This document shows, in pieces, positions 29,706-39,161 of a DNA stretch of 64,000 nt. The stretch's first letter is position 1. Every line of letters begins with the position of its first letter. The notes beneath the pieces are model-generated. The model was not told the DNA's origin. It was given only the letters and a program-made list of their open reading frames with translations, and searched no databases. The DNA is from Wolbachia endosymbiont (group A) of Bibio marci (GTDB taxonomy: Bacteria > Pseudomonadota > Alphaproteobacteria > Rickettsiales > Anaplasmataceae). The DNA is taken from assembly GCF_947251645.1 (NCBI RefSeq), contig NZ_OX366364.1, positions 744,001 to 808,000 of the forward strand, in the 5' to 3' direction. Made by a program: the position numbers and the translations under genes.

Positions 29706-30934
29706 CTATCTTGTGCATTAACATTGATCCCATTTACTTGCAGTAGGGCTTCTACTACCTCTTTGTTGTTATTTCGAGCAGCCAAATGTAAAGGAGTATT
29801 TCCATTTTGATCTGTTGCATTAACATTTGCCCCTTTCTCCAATAGAGCTTGTACCTCCTCCTCATGACCCTTTTCAGCAGCAGCCTCAAGTAATTCAGCT
29901 GTGTTTTCTAATAGAGTTTGTATTTCTTTGTTAGCAGCTAATTTGAAAGGAGTCTTTCCATTTCGATCTGTTATATTAACACTTGCCCCTTTGTCCAATA
30001 GATCTTTTACTATCTCTGCATGGCCCATTTTAGCAGCAAAATGTAAAGGAGTACCTTCATATTTATCTTGTGCATTAACATCGATCCCATTTACTTTCAG
30101 TAGGGCTTCTACTACTTCTTTATGGCCATTTTCAGCAGCCCGATGTAAAGGAGTGCTGTGATGTTCATCTACTGCATTAACATTTGCCCCATTATTTAGT
30201 AAAACTTCTACTGCCTCTTTACGGCCATATGCAGCAGCCTGATGTAGAGGAGTTTGTTCATTATTATCCTCTGCATTAACATTTGCTCCTTTACTTATTA
30301 GAGAGTTTACTTCCTCAATATTACCTTCTCTAGCAGCCTCAAGTAATTTAGCTGTGTTTTCTAATAGAGTTTGTATTTCTTCGTTAGCAGCTAATTTTAA
30401 AGGAGTCTTTCCATCTTTATCTACTGCATTAACATTTGCCCCTTTATCCAATAGATCTTTTACTATCTCTGCGTGGTTTCTTTGAGCAGCAAAATGTAAA
30501 GGAGTCTCTTTCTGCTGATTTGTTGCAGCATTAACATCGATTCCTTTTACTTGCAGTAGGACTTTTACTGCTTCTTGATGGCCCTTTTTAGCAGCCCAAT
30601 GTAAAGGAGTCTTTCCATTTTGATCTGTTATATTAACACTTGCCCCTTTATCCAATAGGGCTTCTACTACCTCTTTATGGCCATTTTCAGCAGCCCGATG
30701 TAAAGGAGTATTTTCATTTCCATCTACTGCATTAACATTTGCCCTATTATTTAGTAAAACTTCTACTACCTTTTGATTGCCCCTTCTAGCAGCCCAATGT
30801 AGAGGAGTCTCTTTCAACTCACTTGTTGCATTAACATCTGCTCCTTCACTTATTAGACTTTTTACTTTCTCAATATTACCTTCTAGAGCAGCCTTACGTA
30901 ATCCAGCATTTATATCTCTGTTTGAATTGCTCAT
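29693..30934 (-). CDS. Ankyrin-repeat protein, N-terminal part truncated by out-of-frame duplication
   Basis: 413 residues from the ATG at 30934, which is preceded by AGGAGGT at good spacing. After MSNSNRDINAGLRKAALEGN the protein consists of about 11 ankyrin repeats. Its end ..NGINVNAQDR copies a segment found again in the downstream frame (at about 28550), then shifts frame at the junction and stops within two codons (TAG at 29693). The ancestral gene therefore probably encoded a >1000-residue ankyrin protein. Here a partial tandem duplication split it. The truncated product lacks the C-terminal hydrophobic segment and might be soluble. Confidence 0.8.
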   Translation of the reverse strand: MSNSNRDINAGLRKAALEGNIEKVKSLISEGADVNATSELKETPLHWAARRGNQKVVEVLLNNRANVNAVDGNENTPLHRAAENGHKEVVEALLDKGASVNITDQNGKTPLHWAAKKGHQEAVKVLLQVKGIDVNAATNQQKETPLHFAAQRNHAEIVKDLLDKGANVNAVDKDGKTPLKLAANEEIQTLLENTAKLLEAAREGNIEEVNSLISKGANVNAEDNNEQTPLHQAAAYGRKEAVEVLLNNGANVNAVDEHHSTPLHRAAENGHKEVVEALLKVNGIDVNAQDKYEGTPLHFAAKMGHAEIVKDLLDKGASVNITDRNGKTPFKLAANKEIQTLLENTAELLEAAAEKGHEEEVQALLEKGANVNATDQNGNTPLHLAARNNNKEVVEALLQVNGINVNAQDRELY

Positions 30935-30943
30935 CCCATACCT

Positions 30944-31053
30944 CCTGTAAAACTATATTGTTATGATAAAGTCGTTAATAATCTATGAGCTCTCACCCCC
31001 TGTAAAATTATATTATCATGATAAAGTCATTAATAACCCATGAGCTCTGGATC
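30944..31053 (-). repeat. Two 55-bp tandem repeats in the ankyrin gene 5' region
   Basis: Units 30944-30998 and 30999-31053 share CCTGTAAAA, ATATT, ATGATAAAGTC, TTAATAA and ATGAGCTCT with a few substitutions. The repeat covers the Shine-Dalgarno of the ankyrin gene, and the same sequence in the second copy lies where a promoter would be expected. Confidence 0.8.
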
Positions 31054-31066
31054 ACGCAAATAATGG

Positions 31067-32269
31067 TTATTCCCTGTGTTTTTCAGTACATTTGAGCCGG
31101 CTGTACATAAGAACCGCAATTGTAGAACATGCTATTGTTAATAGTAAATTTGGTAAAATACCATAGCGAAAAAATTTTCCTACTATATATATTCCAATAG
31201 CCCCAAACATCATATTGCAGAATGAGAGGACTGCACTACCAAGCCCTATACCTTTGATCGTTTCTAAAGCAGAAGTTACGTTATTGCTTATTATTAATGC
31301 AAGTCCGATATTGGCTGGAATCCAGGCAACTTGAAGAATTAATATATTCAACTTGTCCACGAAATAAAAATATACCAATAAACTATCGGATATTATCGGT
31401 AACACCAAACCTATTATTAGCATTTTGCTAACCCCTATTTTTGGTACATACCTTCTATTAATTAAAGTTCCAATTATGTAAAATATGACTATAATCGATA
31501 TGAGGTAGCCAAAATACTGTACTTCAATGCCCATCAATTCAAATATGAACGGGTAGTTAGCAACGTATGCCCAAAGCCACATGAAAGTTAATCCATGGAT
31601 AATTGAAAACCCAAGGAAACGATAATTTCTAAATATTGATATATATTGCTTGAAGATATTAGTAGTTATGTTAGTTATACTGGTTTCATTTTTATTTACA
31701 GTGAGTGTTTCTTGTAATTTAAAGTAAATAAAAATAAGCATAGCAATTGCCGCAAGTGATATAATAAAAAACAAAAATTTCCAACTATACCCATGCGAAA
31801 TTATATAACTGCCCACCACTGGAGCTATTCCAGGTGAGAGTGCCACTACCATATTTAACTTTGAAATTACTCTCGAGTATTCACTACCCGAATACATATC
31901 CCTTATTGCTGCATACCCAACAACACCTGCAACACCAGCCCCTGTTCCTTGTATGAAGCGAATTAGTATCAAGAGCGCAATACTGTCGGCTGTATAACAC
32001 ATGACACTTGCCAAAGTAAAAATTGTCATACCAATCAGCATCATTGGACGCCTACCATAATGGTCCGATAGTGGACCATAAATTAATCCAGATACCGCAA
32101 ATCCAACTAGATTCAAGCTAATTGTAAGCTGCACTACACTGCCTTCTACTTTAAAATAATTGGCAATGCTTGGTAGTGCAACTGAGTATAGGTCAGTTGC
32201 CATATCGACAATTGCTACAGACAATATCATAATAAGAGAGATGATATTTTGCGAAAGAGCTGTTTTCAC
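31067..32269 (-). CDS. Bcr/CflA-type MFS drug transporter
   Basis: 400 residues, about 12 hydrophobic segments. The N-terminal part DMATDLYSVALPSIANYF and the signature GPLSDHYGRRPMML, followed by RFIQGTGAGVAGVVGYAAIRD, is the Bcr/CflA subfamily pattern (DHA1 drug:H+ antiporters). The expected role is proton-driven export of small molecules at the inner membrane. The substrate is unknown. It is in the same orientation as the ankyrin gene downstream, with the 55-bp repeats between them. Confidence 0.88.
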   Translation of the reverse strand: MKTALSQNIISLIMILSVAIVDMATDLYSVALPSIANYFKVEGSVVQLTISLNLVGFAVSGLIYGPLSDHYGRRPMMLIGMTIFTLASVMCYTADSIALLILIRFIQGTGAGVAGVVGYAAIRDMYSGSEYSRVISKLNMVVALSPGIAPVVGSYIISHGYSWKFLFFIISLAAIAMLIFIYFKLQETLTVNKNETSITNITTNIFKQYISIFRNYRFLGFSIIHGLTFMWLWAYVANYPFIFELMGIEVQYFGYLISIIVIFYIIGTLINRRYVPKIGVSKMLIIGLVLPIISDSLLVYFYFVDKLNILILQVAWIPANIGLALIISNNVTSALETIKGIGLGSAVLSFCNMMFGAIGIYIVGKFFRYGILPNLLLTIACSTIAVLMYSRLKCTEKHRE

Positions 32270-32371
32270 TTAATGATTTACTGGATTAAATATACTTAAT
32301 TATAATATATTTTTTTCATTAGTATATTAATTTAACTACTGAAATTAAGGGTAGCATTCGAGAAAAGGAGT

Positions 32372-33787
32372 TTACTCAGTATTGGGCTTCAAAACCATAT
32401 ATGTAGCTCCACCAATTGCTAACGCAGATGTTGTAATTGCAGCAACTGCTCCCACTATAGGCAGAAATCCAACTGTAAATACTGTTGCAAAGAGCGTTGC
32501 CGCTACAGTTGCACCAAGTGCTGCTGTTGATCCACCACTAACAATACCCCACTTGGTCGCATCATATTCTTGTTGTTTTATTTCTGCAACCCTAAAAATC
32601 TGTACCAAATTTTCGTCTGTAGCTAACTCTCTTGGAGTTTTACTATCAATATCCTTCGATAAAGGATTTTTCCCTTTTTCCAGTAAAGATTCTACTATTT
32701 CTGTACAGTCGTAAATAGCAGCTAGGTGTAAGGAAGTACTACCTTTTAGTAACTTGTGCGTCTTGCTTTCTACTACACATCTCACTAAATGCTCTACGAC
32801 TTCTTTCATTCTTGGCTCTTCTTCCATTAGGCACTTAACTATTTTTGTGTGATTGTTATAGAAAGCAATATTTAAAGGAGTATCTCCGTTCTTATTTACC
32901 GCACTCAGATCTGATCCTTTTTCCATTAGAAGTTTTACTGTGTCTGTATGACCATTGGAAGCAGCTAAGTGCAGGGAAGTATTTCCTTCTTTATTTACTA
33001 CACTAAGGTCTGATCCTTTTTCCATTAGAAGTTTTACTGTGTCTGTATGACCATTGGAAGCAGCCAAATGTAGGGAAGTATTTTTGTTTTGATCTTTTAT
33101 ATCAATATCTGCTCCTTCTTCTAACAGTAATTTTGTAACATTTATATCTCCAAAATTTACAGCGAAATGTAGTAATGTAAATTCTTTTGGGCTATCTTTA
33201 AAAAAATAATTTATATCGAACCCGCATTTCTTCCACTGATCATATTCATGCATCATGTGTTTTATACTATGACGTTCCTGCTCTAATTTTTTGAGCTCAT
33301 TCTCATATTTCTTGAATTCTATATCAAATTTTGCTTCACTATATTTTAGACTATCACTATATTGCCTATATTCCCAATCGTAATCGGGTGTATTATATTC
33401 CAGTTTACCGTTATTAACATTATTACACAGTTCCTGTAATAACTCATTATCGGACTTGTGTTTTAGCAAATTTATCTTTCTGTTATAATCTTTATTCAAT
33501 GACTGTATCTCTCTATTGTGATCGTAATTCAGCAGCTGCATTTTGTGGCAAATAGATTGACGGCATTCATTGATTTCATTTGACCTTCTTGTGTTATATT
33601 CTTGTAATTCATCTGCTATCGTTATAGCTACATCTTTACTATATACACTTGAATTACGCTCTATCTCCTGTAATATCGTTTCAAATTCGTTTTCTATAAA
33701 GCTTACCACACTATACCTCAAAATAAAAAAATATATTAAAATTGTACACATATTTAACGAAAATGCAATAATTTTAATATCGAACAA
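32372..33787 (-). CDS. Membrane-anchored ankyrin protein with N-terminal coiled coil
   Basis: 471 residues. A hydrophobic segment at residues ~6-24 (IIAFSLNMCTILIYFFIL) is followed by a long charged helical stretch (about 35-190). Four to six ankyrin repeats follow; two consecutive ones are almost identical (SLHLAASNGHTDTVKLLMEK, then GSDLS). The C-terminus is a double hydrophobic module ending GGATYMVLKPNTE, the same design as the ankyrin protein at 14917-16683. It is therefore probably anchored at both ends. The function is unknown; host interaction is the usual guess for Wolbachia ankyrins. Confidence 0.85.
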   Translation of the reverse strand: MFDIKIIAFSLNMCTILIYFFILRYSVVSFIENEFETILQEIERNSSVYSKDVAITIADELQEYNTRRSNEINECRQSICHKMQLLNYDHNREIQSLNKDYNRKINLLKHKSDNELLQELCNNVNNGKLEYNTPDYDWEYRQYSDSLKYSEAKFDIEFKKYENELKKLEQERHSIKHMMHEYDQWKKCGFDINYFFKDSPKEFTLLHFAVNFGDINVTKLLLEEGADIDIKDQNKNTSLHLAASNGHTDTVKLLMEKGSDLSVVNKEGNTSLHLAASNGHTDTVKLLMEKGSDLSAVNKNGDTPLNIAFYNNHTKIVKCLMEEEPRMKEVVEHLVRCVVESKTHKLLKGSTSLHLAAIYDCTEIVESLLEKGKNPLSKDIDSKTPRELATDENLVQIFRVAEIKQQEYDATKWGIVSGGSTAALGATVAATLFATVFTVGFLPIVGAVAAITTSALAIGGATYMVLKPNTE

Positions 33788-33947
33788 TAAAGTCAGTGGA
33801 TTATGAATCTCTCTAAAAAAATCTTTTTGCTTTATTTTCTTAGAAAATGAGTGAAGATATCAGCTACATGTTTTTAGTAAAGCTATAAAAGCAGGAGTTT
33901 CAATATCTTATCTTCAATTATTCAAGTTTAAGTTTAAATACTGAGCA

Positions 33948-36900
33948 TCAGTTGTTCAGGACCTTTGCTTCCGTGTTATCCAATGAATCACCGTAAGTCA
34001 CTGCTTTTAGGTAAAACTTTTTTCCCCTTTGCACTTCGAAAGATATTATTGAATCATCAAGTAGAACAAATTTTTCACCTGCGGTGTCTTTAGTACCTTC
34101 TTGCCCTCTAATTAGGTTGCTAAGCTTATATTTATTTTTATCTATGAGTTCAGCATTCTGGAATTTTATTACCTCTTTTCCAACTAGTGCTAAATTTGAG
34201 TTTGCAATTGGGCTCGTGCTTGGCAGCTTACCAAAACGTAATACTACTATAAGCCCCTCGTCGGTAAATTCCATTACATATCCATAAGTAGACTGCTTAT
34301 TTGTGCTTGCGATAGGTTTATAATCCTTATCGTCGCCCGAAATAAAGAGTGTTGCTCCTTTCCAATTCTTTTCCTCATTAATTAAAGTAAAGCTTGCGCT
34401 ATTACCTTTAACATACGGTAAATCTATCATTTCTATGATGGTTTTGCTGATGTGAGAAGGAGGGTATTCCTTCAGCATAAGTGACCTTGTTGAAGGAAAA
34501 GAGAGCTTATATATAGAGCGATCATAACCAACACCGCTTACTTGAATAGACATGCTTTCAAATTTCGTTTTTATAATTCTCACCGTATGCTTTTTCTCAC
34601 CGTCTAAAATCGTTATTACATCACTTGGCGCAAGCCATGCATATTTTATCGGTAGCTTGAAATTGTATATATTTCTCTCTTGCCACGAAGAATAAAGTAA
34701 AACCTCAGCTATATTTTGTGCCTCCCCCTCCTCCATAATGAGCGGTATTTCAACTGTTATAGCAGTGCCTTGCTTTGGCAACTCAGCATATTTAACATCA
34801 ATTGGATAGCCAAAATTGCGATTAAAATAAACGACGTTAACTTTATTGTTTAAATCCAGCTGACTAATATTAACAAATTGCATCGACTTTGAACTGTTAT
34901 TGAAAACCATTTCACCAATTGGTATTCCAGTCGTAACTGCCCTGCCCTTTTGGATAAATTTCAGTTTAGAGTCCTGTTCAACCACATCAAAAAAATAGCA
35001 ACTTTGCAGCATTTTAATAATAGAACGTACGGGTTGCTGGTCGTTTATCACATATCCAGACAATAACCCTTTGACGCCACCTGTATCAAACTGATCGCTT
35101 TTTAAACCTGCTTTTTGTAATAGATCCGATAAAACATCGGATCTATTAAGCTGTGAAAGCTTTCCCTGAATCCAATGTCCTGTCTGCCAGTTATGGCAGT
35201 CAGCCCACACATCACACAAATTGGGAAAGTAAGGAAATGGCCTTGCATCCCATGCCCAGAGGAACATTTTTTCCACCATTTCTGAGCTTTGCCACTTCTT
35301 TAGTGTTCCTTCAATTGCAATTTTCTGTGAAAGAAAGCTCACCTCTCCGTTTGAATATCGTGGATATTTGCTCTCTATGCTGCCTTTGTCAACAAACACA
35401 TTTGGCTCATTAGTGCAGCCGTTTATACTGGGAAATCCATACTCAGTAAACCATATTTTTTTCATTTTTGGTTGCCATTTTGTTTTACTACCACCGGGGT
35501 TTATGTGAGTTTCACTCCACCATTTCTCTATATTTTTCCACGCATACCTGCTGTCGTTATACTTTACTTTTTCAGGCTCAATCTTTGAGTAATCATAGAA
35601 ATAATCATACCCCACTCCACTGCTCCAACCACCCATTACATCTTCCGCGGAATAACCAAAAGGAGGCTCTGGACCATCAGTCAGTGGAAAATAAGCATCT
35701 ATGCCAACAACGTCGATGAACTGTGAAGACCACAGTTCATCCATATTATACCAACCATCATATGAATGGTATTCGCTCCAATCTGCGGCGTAGGTAACTG
35801 TTACTTCTTTTCCAAGATCAAGTTTTATTCGCTTTGCAAGCTTAACTAGCTCTATAACGGCAGGGTAATTCCCTTGTTCATCTCTAATTTTGGTAAGCTG
35901 CGCAAATTCAGAACCAATGATAAACCCTTCCACTTTAGTTTGTTTGGCAATGCTTGCATAATGCTCTATAAATTTGTTATATTGATTCTCAAAAAAATCA
36001 CTTATATCCCCATGGGTCCCGCTCAATCTTCCTCGCCACTCTTTGTTCTTTGTATCAAGTAAGGGCATCGGATAGAGTATTACCTTATAACCTCTGCTGT
36101 GTAGCTCTTCTATATATCTAGTCAACGCTGCATCACTAACTGTGCCACCATACCTTGGGTTTCCATTATCATCTTTTGAAATTAGCTGAGCATCATCTCT
36201 GGTACTACTTCCTACTTGCCAATCATCAGGTAATATTGCGGAATCATCTTGAAATTCAACCGCAGGATATATTTTACAATCTTTAATGTTCAGATCATTC
36301 ACAAACCAATTGACTACTACCGATACCCACTCAATATTTGGTAAATCTTCTTTTAATTGATCCAAAGAAAGCATTGCATCGCTCTTTTTAGTGTGATTGT
36401 TATGATTTACCCTTTGTGCCAGCCCATATGGGATATATTGGTTGCTGCTTATTTTCTCTTGCGCGATTTTCTTCTGTATTTTTGTATCATATACAAACTC
36501 TCCTGAGCCTGGTATTATATTGATATTCCGAATATTTTTCGCTACTGAAAATTCATTTGACTTTAATGCAGTCCGCACTTCAAATGTAAATACCGGAACA
36601 CGATTATTATAGTCTGCTAAAGGAAAATTCTTGATGACTATGTAAGATATTCCCCTATAAGCCGGCATACCTTCGATTGACGACATAAATGGATCAGGAT
36701 TTTGGTCTTCTCTGCCGCTGTAAAAAGTATAATCTATTTCATCAAAGCTAAGTGATGTTGTATCTGCCCAGATTCTGTTTAATTTTTCTACTTTCCCCTT
36801 GCAGATCGCAATTGCAAGCGTTGCATAGTAATTATACTCAACATTCATACCTCTTCCAATTTTGCTTTTGGTGGTTATCGCCTCTTCTTCGATTGGCTGC

Positions 36901-37154
36901 GCCCAAATAATGTTCCCTGCAACACGAGCAGTACCATAGATAATTGGGATCGTTCTGCCGTAGGTTGAGGTTTGCACTTGCAGATTTTTTAGCCTTGCCC
37001 CATGCGTTACTTTTTGCTCGGCATCCAAACCAAACATTGCGCTATCTAGCTGTGCACCAAGAAGAGCACCGAGCTCTGAACCGATAATTTGACCAATTGG
37101 ACCAAAAATGCTGCCTGCTTGACCAAAAATTGATGATAAAATTATTGTAGACAT
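33948..37154 (-). CDS. GTA-like host-specificity / tail tip protein with TIM-barrel domain
   Basis: 1068 residues resembling the large baseplate/host-specificity protein of alphaproteobacterial gene transfer agents (gp15 type). The start has the family's Gly/Ile-rich segment (FGQAGSIFGPIGQIIGSELG) followed by the phage-tail domain RTIPIIYGTARVAGNIIWAQ. Residues ~330-680 form the glycoside-hydrolase-like TIM barrel (VEGFIIGSEF, then VTYAADWSEY, KIWFTEYGFPSINGC). Tail-protein domains fill the C-terminal third (VRIIKTKFESMSIQVSGVGYD). AGGAGGA precedes the ATG. No other phage or GTA gene is adjacent. The open frame over 3.2 kb implies selection, though the protein cannot form a particle alone. 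Confidence 0.88.
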   Translation of the reverse strand: MSTIILSSIFGQAGSIFGPIGQIIGSELGALLGAQLDSAMFGLDAEQKVTHGARLKNLQVQTSTYGRTIPIIYGTARVAGNIIWAQPIEEEAITTKSKIGRGMNVEYNYYATLAIAICKGKVEKLNRIWADTTSLSFDEIDYTFYSGREDQNPDPFMSSIEGMPAYRGISYIVIKNFPLADYNNRVPVFTFEVRTALKSNEFSVAKNIRNINIIPGSGEFVYDTKIQKKIAQEKISSNQYIPYGLAQRVNHNNHTKKSDAMLSLDQLKEDLPNIEWVSVVVNWFVNDLNIKDCKIYPAVEFQDDSAILPDDWQVGSSTRDDAQLISKDDNGNPRYGGTVSDAALTRYIEELHSRGYKVILYPMPLLDTKNKEWRGRLSGTHGDISDFFENQYNKFIEHYASIAKQTKVEGFIIGSEFAQLTKIRDEQGNYPAVIELVKLAKRIKLDLGKEVTVTYAADWSEYHSYDGWYNMDELWSSQFIDVVGIDAYFPLTDGPEPPFGYSAEDVMGGWSSGVGYDYFYDYSKIEPEKVKYNDSRYAWKNIEKWWSETHINPGGSKTKWQPKMKKIWFTEYGFPSINGCTNEPNVFVDKGSIESKYPRYSNGEVSFLSQKIAIEGTLKKWQSSEMVEKMFLWAWDARPFPYFPNLCDVWADCHNWQTGHWIQGKLSQLNRSDVLSDLLQKAGLKSDQFDTGGVKGLLSGYVINDQQPVRSIIKMLQSCYFFDVVEQDSKLKFIQKGRAVTTGIPIGEMVFNNSSKSMQFVNISQLDLNNKVNVVYFNRNFGYPIDVKYAELPKQGTAITVEIPLIMEEGEAQNIAEVLLYSSWQERNIYNFKLPIKYAWLAPSDVITILDGEKKHTVRIIKTKFESMSIQVSGVGYDRSIYKLSFPSTRSLMLKEYPPSHISKTIIEMIDLPYVKGNSASFTLINEEKNWKGATLFISGDDKDYKPIASTNKQSTYGYVMEFTDEGLIVVLRFGKLPSTSPIANSNLALVGKEVIKFQNAELIDKNKYKLSNLIRGQEGTKDTAGEKFVLLDDSIISFEVQRGKKFYLKAVTYGDSLDNTEAKVLNN

Positions 37155-37547
37155 GATAATCCTCCTTTTTGTTTCTATAGTTAATGTAGGCTAGATTTTT
37201 CTACGTCATGCCGCCACGAACCATCATACCGTCACGGTATCTCTAGATCCTGCTAACACGTAGCAGGATACTTAACCGTCATACCGCGATTCATTCGCGG
37301 TATCTCTTAGCATAGATCCCGCTAACAAGCAGCGGGATGACGAATTTGTCGTTTTACAGCCACTTGGATGACAATTTGCCGCTAAATAGTAGGAAATTCA
37401 ATAACTTATAATGAATAGTTGAGGTTTTTAATCAAGAAAAGCACATGAGTAAATCGTGTAGCTATAATTATTGTAAGCAACAATGAAAAAGTGCGGAAGT
37501 AAAAAATTTATGTTGATTTTACAATATTAATTATTAGTATAATTAGC
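37155..37547. other. Intergenic region with type B palindromes
   Basis: From 37202 to about 37350 are two degenerate type B units, including CATACCGTCACGGTATCTC, CTGCTAACACGTAGCAGGAT, GTCATACCGCGATTCATTCG and CCGCTAACAAGCAGCGGGAT. The remaining AT-rich sequence to 37547 presumably holds the promoter of the next gene; TATAATTATTG at about 37453 is a weak -10 candidate. Confidence 0.6.
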
Positions 37548-38462
37548 ATGATTATAAGTATGGTAAAACCAATGAAAGTTAACTTATCTAAAGAAAATAG
37601 TGAGAGAGTCTTATCCGGTGCAAAATGGATTGCTAATCTTGGTCAAGGTTATTTTGCATCACTGAATAATAATAGCACTAAACCAACTAGCTCTGGAAAG
37701 AGGTTAATTGATGCCTTTTTACTTGTTCCAATTATTGTACCCTCTGCTATAACAGTATCATTAATTGGTCTTACCTACCTATTTTTGAATGCCGTTAATG
37801 CTCAAAAAGATGATTCTAAATTATCTAAAGTAATAAAGTTTATAGTTAGATCTCTAATCTATATAGCTGCTGCTGTGATTTTAATTCCGTGCATTATATT
37901 AAATATAATGACTTCACTGATACCTGCACTTATTTTTTATTGCATTAATATAGATTTCCTTCATCAAAAAAATACAAGTATAGAAAACCAAGCAATAAAT
38001 GAGGTTAATGATGAAGAGTACAAGAAACGTATTGAAGAAGAAGTTGGTAAATTGGAACAGCAAAATGGTGCAGATCATGATCAACCAAATATAGAAGTAA
38101 TATCTCGAGCAATGGGAGATGAACAAGCTATAGATCGGACCATTATAGCAGGGATTGTAAATGATGATATTAAAGACGGTAAAGGAGTGATAAGAACAGT
38201 TGAAGATGACCACAATGTAGCTATAAAGGGGATAATTGCTGCTGGTGAAACAGAAGGTTATGCTGTCGGTTTTGGTTTACAATGTAGCCTTATTGAAGAG
38301 GGTGGCGTAGACCTTCAATGTGGTCTTAGCACACGCATTGGAAGTAACAAAAAGCAGGCAATTGAGCGTCTTAGACAAAGTGAATCAGTACGCACTTTGC
38401 TATCTGGTGATAGTGGAATATTGTCTATAGAGCAGCCTGGTAACTCACAACGAAAGCAGTAA
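37548..38462 (+). CDS. Hypothetical membrane protein, lineage-specific
   Basis: 304 residues, no family recognised. Two long hydrophobic segments (about 60-90, FLLVPIIVPSAITVSLIGLT; about 105-145, FIVRSLIYIAAAVILIPCII) are followed by a soluble acidic C-terminal half. The latter includes a Gly/Ala segment (GIIAAGETEGYAVGFGLQ) and ends in a polar tail. This suggests a membrane-anchored protein with a cytoplasmic domain. Its TAA stop directly abuts the stop of the convergent dcd gene with no spacer. Confidence 0.65.
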   Translation: MIISMVKPMKVNLSKENSERVLSGAKWIANLGQGYFASLNNNSTKPTSSGKRLIDAFLLVPIIVPSAITVSLIGLTYLFLNAVNAQKDDSKLSKVIKFIVRSLIYIAAAVILIPCIILNIMTSLIPALIFYCINIDFLHQKNTSIENQAINEVNDEEYKKRIEEEVGKLEQQNGADHDQPNIEVISRAMGDEQAIDRTIIAGIVNDDIKDGKGVIRTVEDDHNVAIKGIIAAGETEGYAVGFGLQCSLIEEGGVDLQCGLSTRIGSNKKQAIERLRQSESVRTLLSGDSGILSIEQPGNSQRKQ

Positions 38463-39020
38463 TTATTTCACCAGCGGCAGAGTGATACCATGCTGATTCA
38501 TATATTTTCCTTTCATATCATCATATGATTTCTCACACTCACTTTCGCCGCTTAAAAATACGAATTGGCATGCGCCTTCATTAGCATAAATTTTTGCAGG
38601 AAGTGGAGTGGTGTTTGAGAATTCGAGTGTGACATGACCTTCCCATCCAGGTTCTAAGGGAGTAACGTTTACTATAATTCCACATCTTGCGTAAGTTGAT
38701 TTACCAACACAAATGACCAGTACATTCCTTGGTATACGAAAATATTCCACTGTACTTGCAAGCACAAAGCTATTTGGTGGAATTATGCATACATCTGTTT
38801 CCCTATCTATAAAACTATTCTCAGAAAAATTTTTAGGGTCCACAACAGCTGAATTAACGTTAGTAAAAATTTTAAATTTATTATCCACTCTTGCATCGTA
38901 ACCATAAGATGATAGTCCAAAAGATATGACACCTTTGCTGCTTTTGTGATTCACAAAAGGCTCTATCATTCCAAAGTTTTCAGCTTTTTCTCTTATCCAT
39001 TTATCTGGCATAACTGCCAT
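38463..39020 (-). CDS. dcd: dCTP deaminase
   Basis: Deaminates dCTP to dUTP, feeding thymidylate synthesis; homotrimeric dUTPase-fold enzyme. It has 185 residues beginning [19 protein letters not shown], the standard alphaproteobacterial start. Signatures include [13 protein letters not shown], the catalytic-site segment [20 protein letters not shown] (Arg and Glu placement as in Dcd) and the end QFVFL. The gene is alone on its strand, convergent with the membrane-protein gene and divergent from pstS. Confidence 0.95.
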   Translation of the reverse strand: MAVMPDKWIREKAENFGMIEPFVNHKSSKGVISFGLSSYGYDARVDNKFKIFTNVNSAVVDPKNFSENSFIDRETDVCIIPPNSFVLASTVEYFRIPRNVLVICVGKSTYARCGIIVNVTPLEPGWEGHVTLEFSNTTPLPAKIYANEGACQFVFLSGESECEKSYDDMKGKYMNQHGITLPLVK

Positions 39021-39161
39021 AACTGTTCCTTAAAGTTGTGTAATACTTACAATAATATAAAATAAAATTTAAATGTAAACTGTAGCTTTTGTCATGCAAT
39101 TAAAGCTTTTCAGTTTGATTTTTTATTACAATAATTAGATTTATGTTCTTAACTAAAAATA

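Noticed and set aside
35153..36062. Several 60-85 codon plus-strand frames within the GTA-like gene
   Set aside because: All lie antisense to conserved TIM-barrel coding sequence and have no support of their own.
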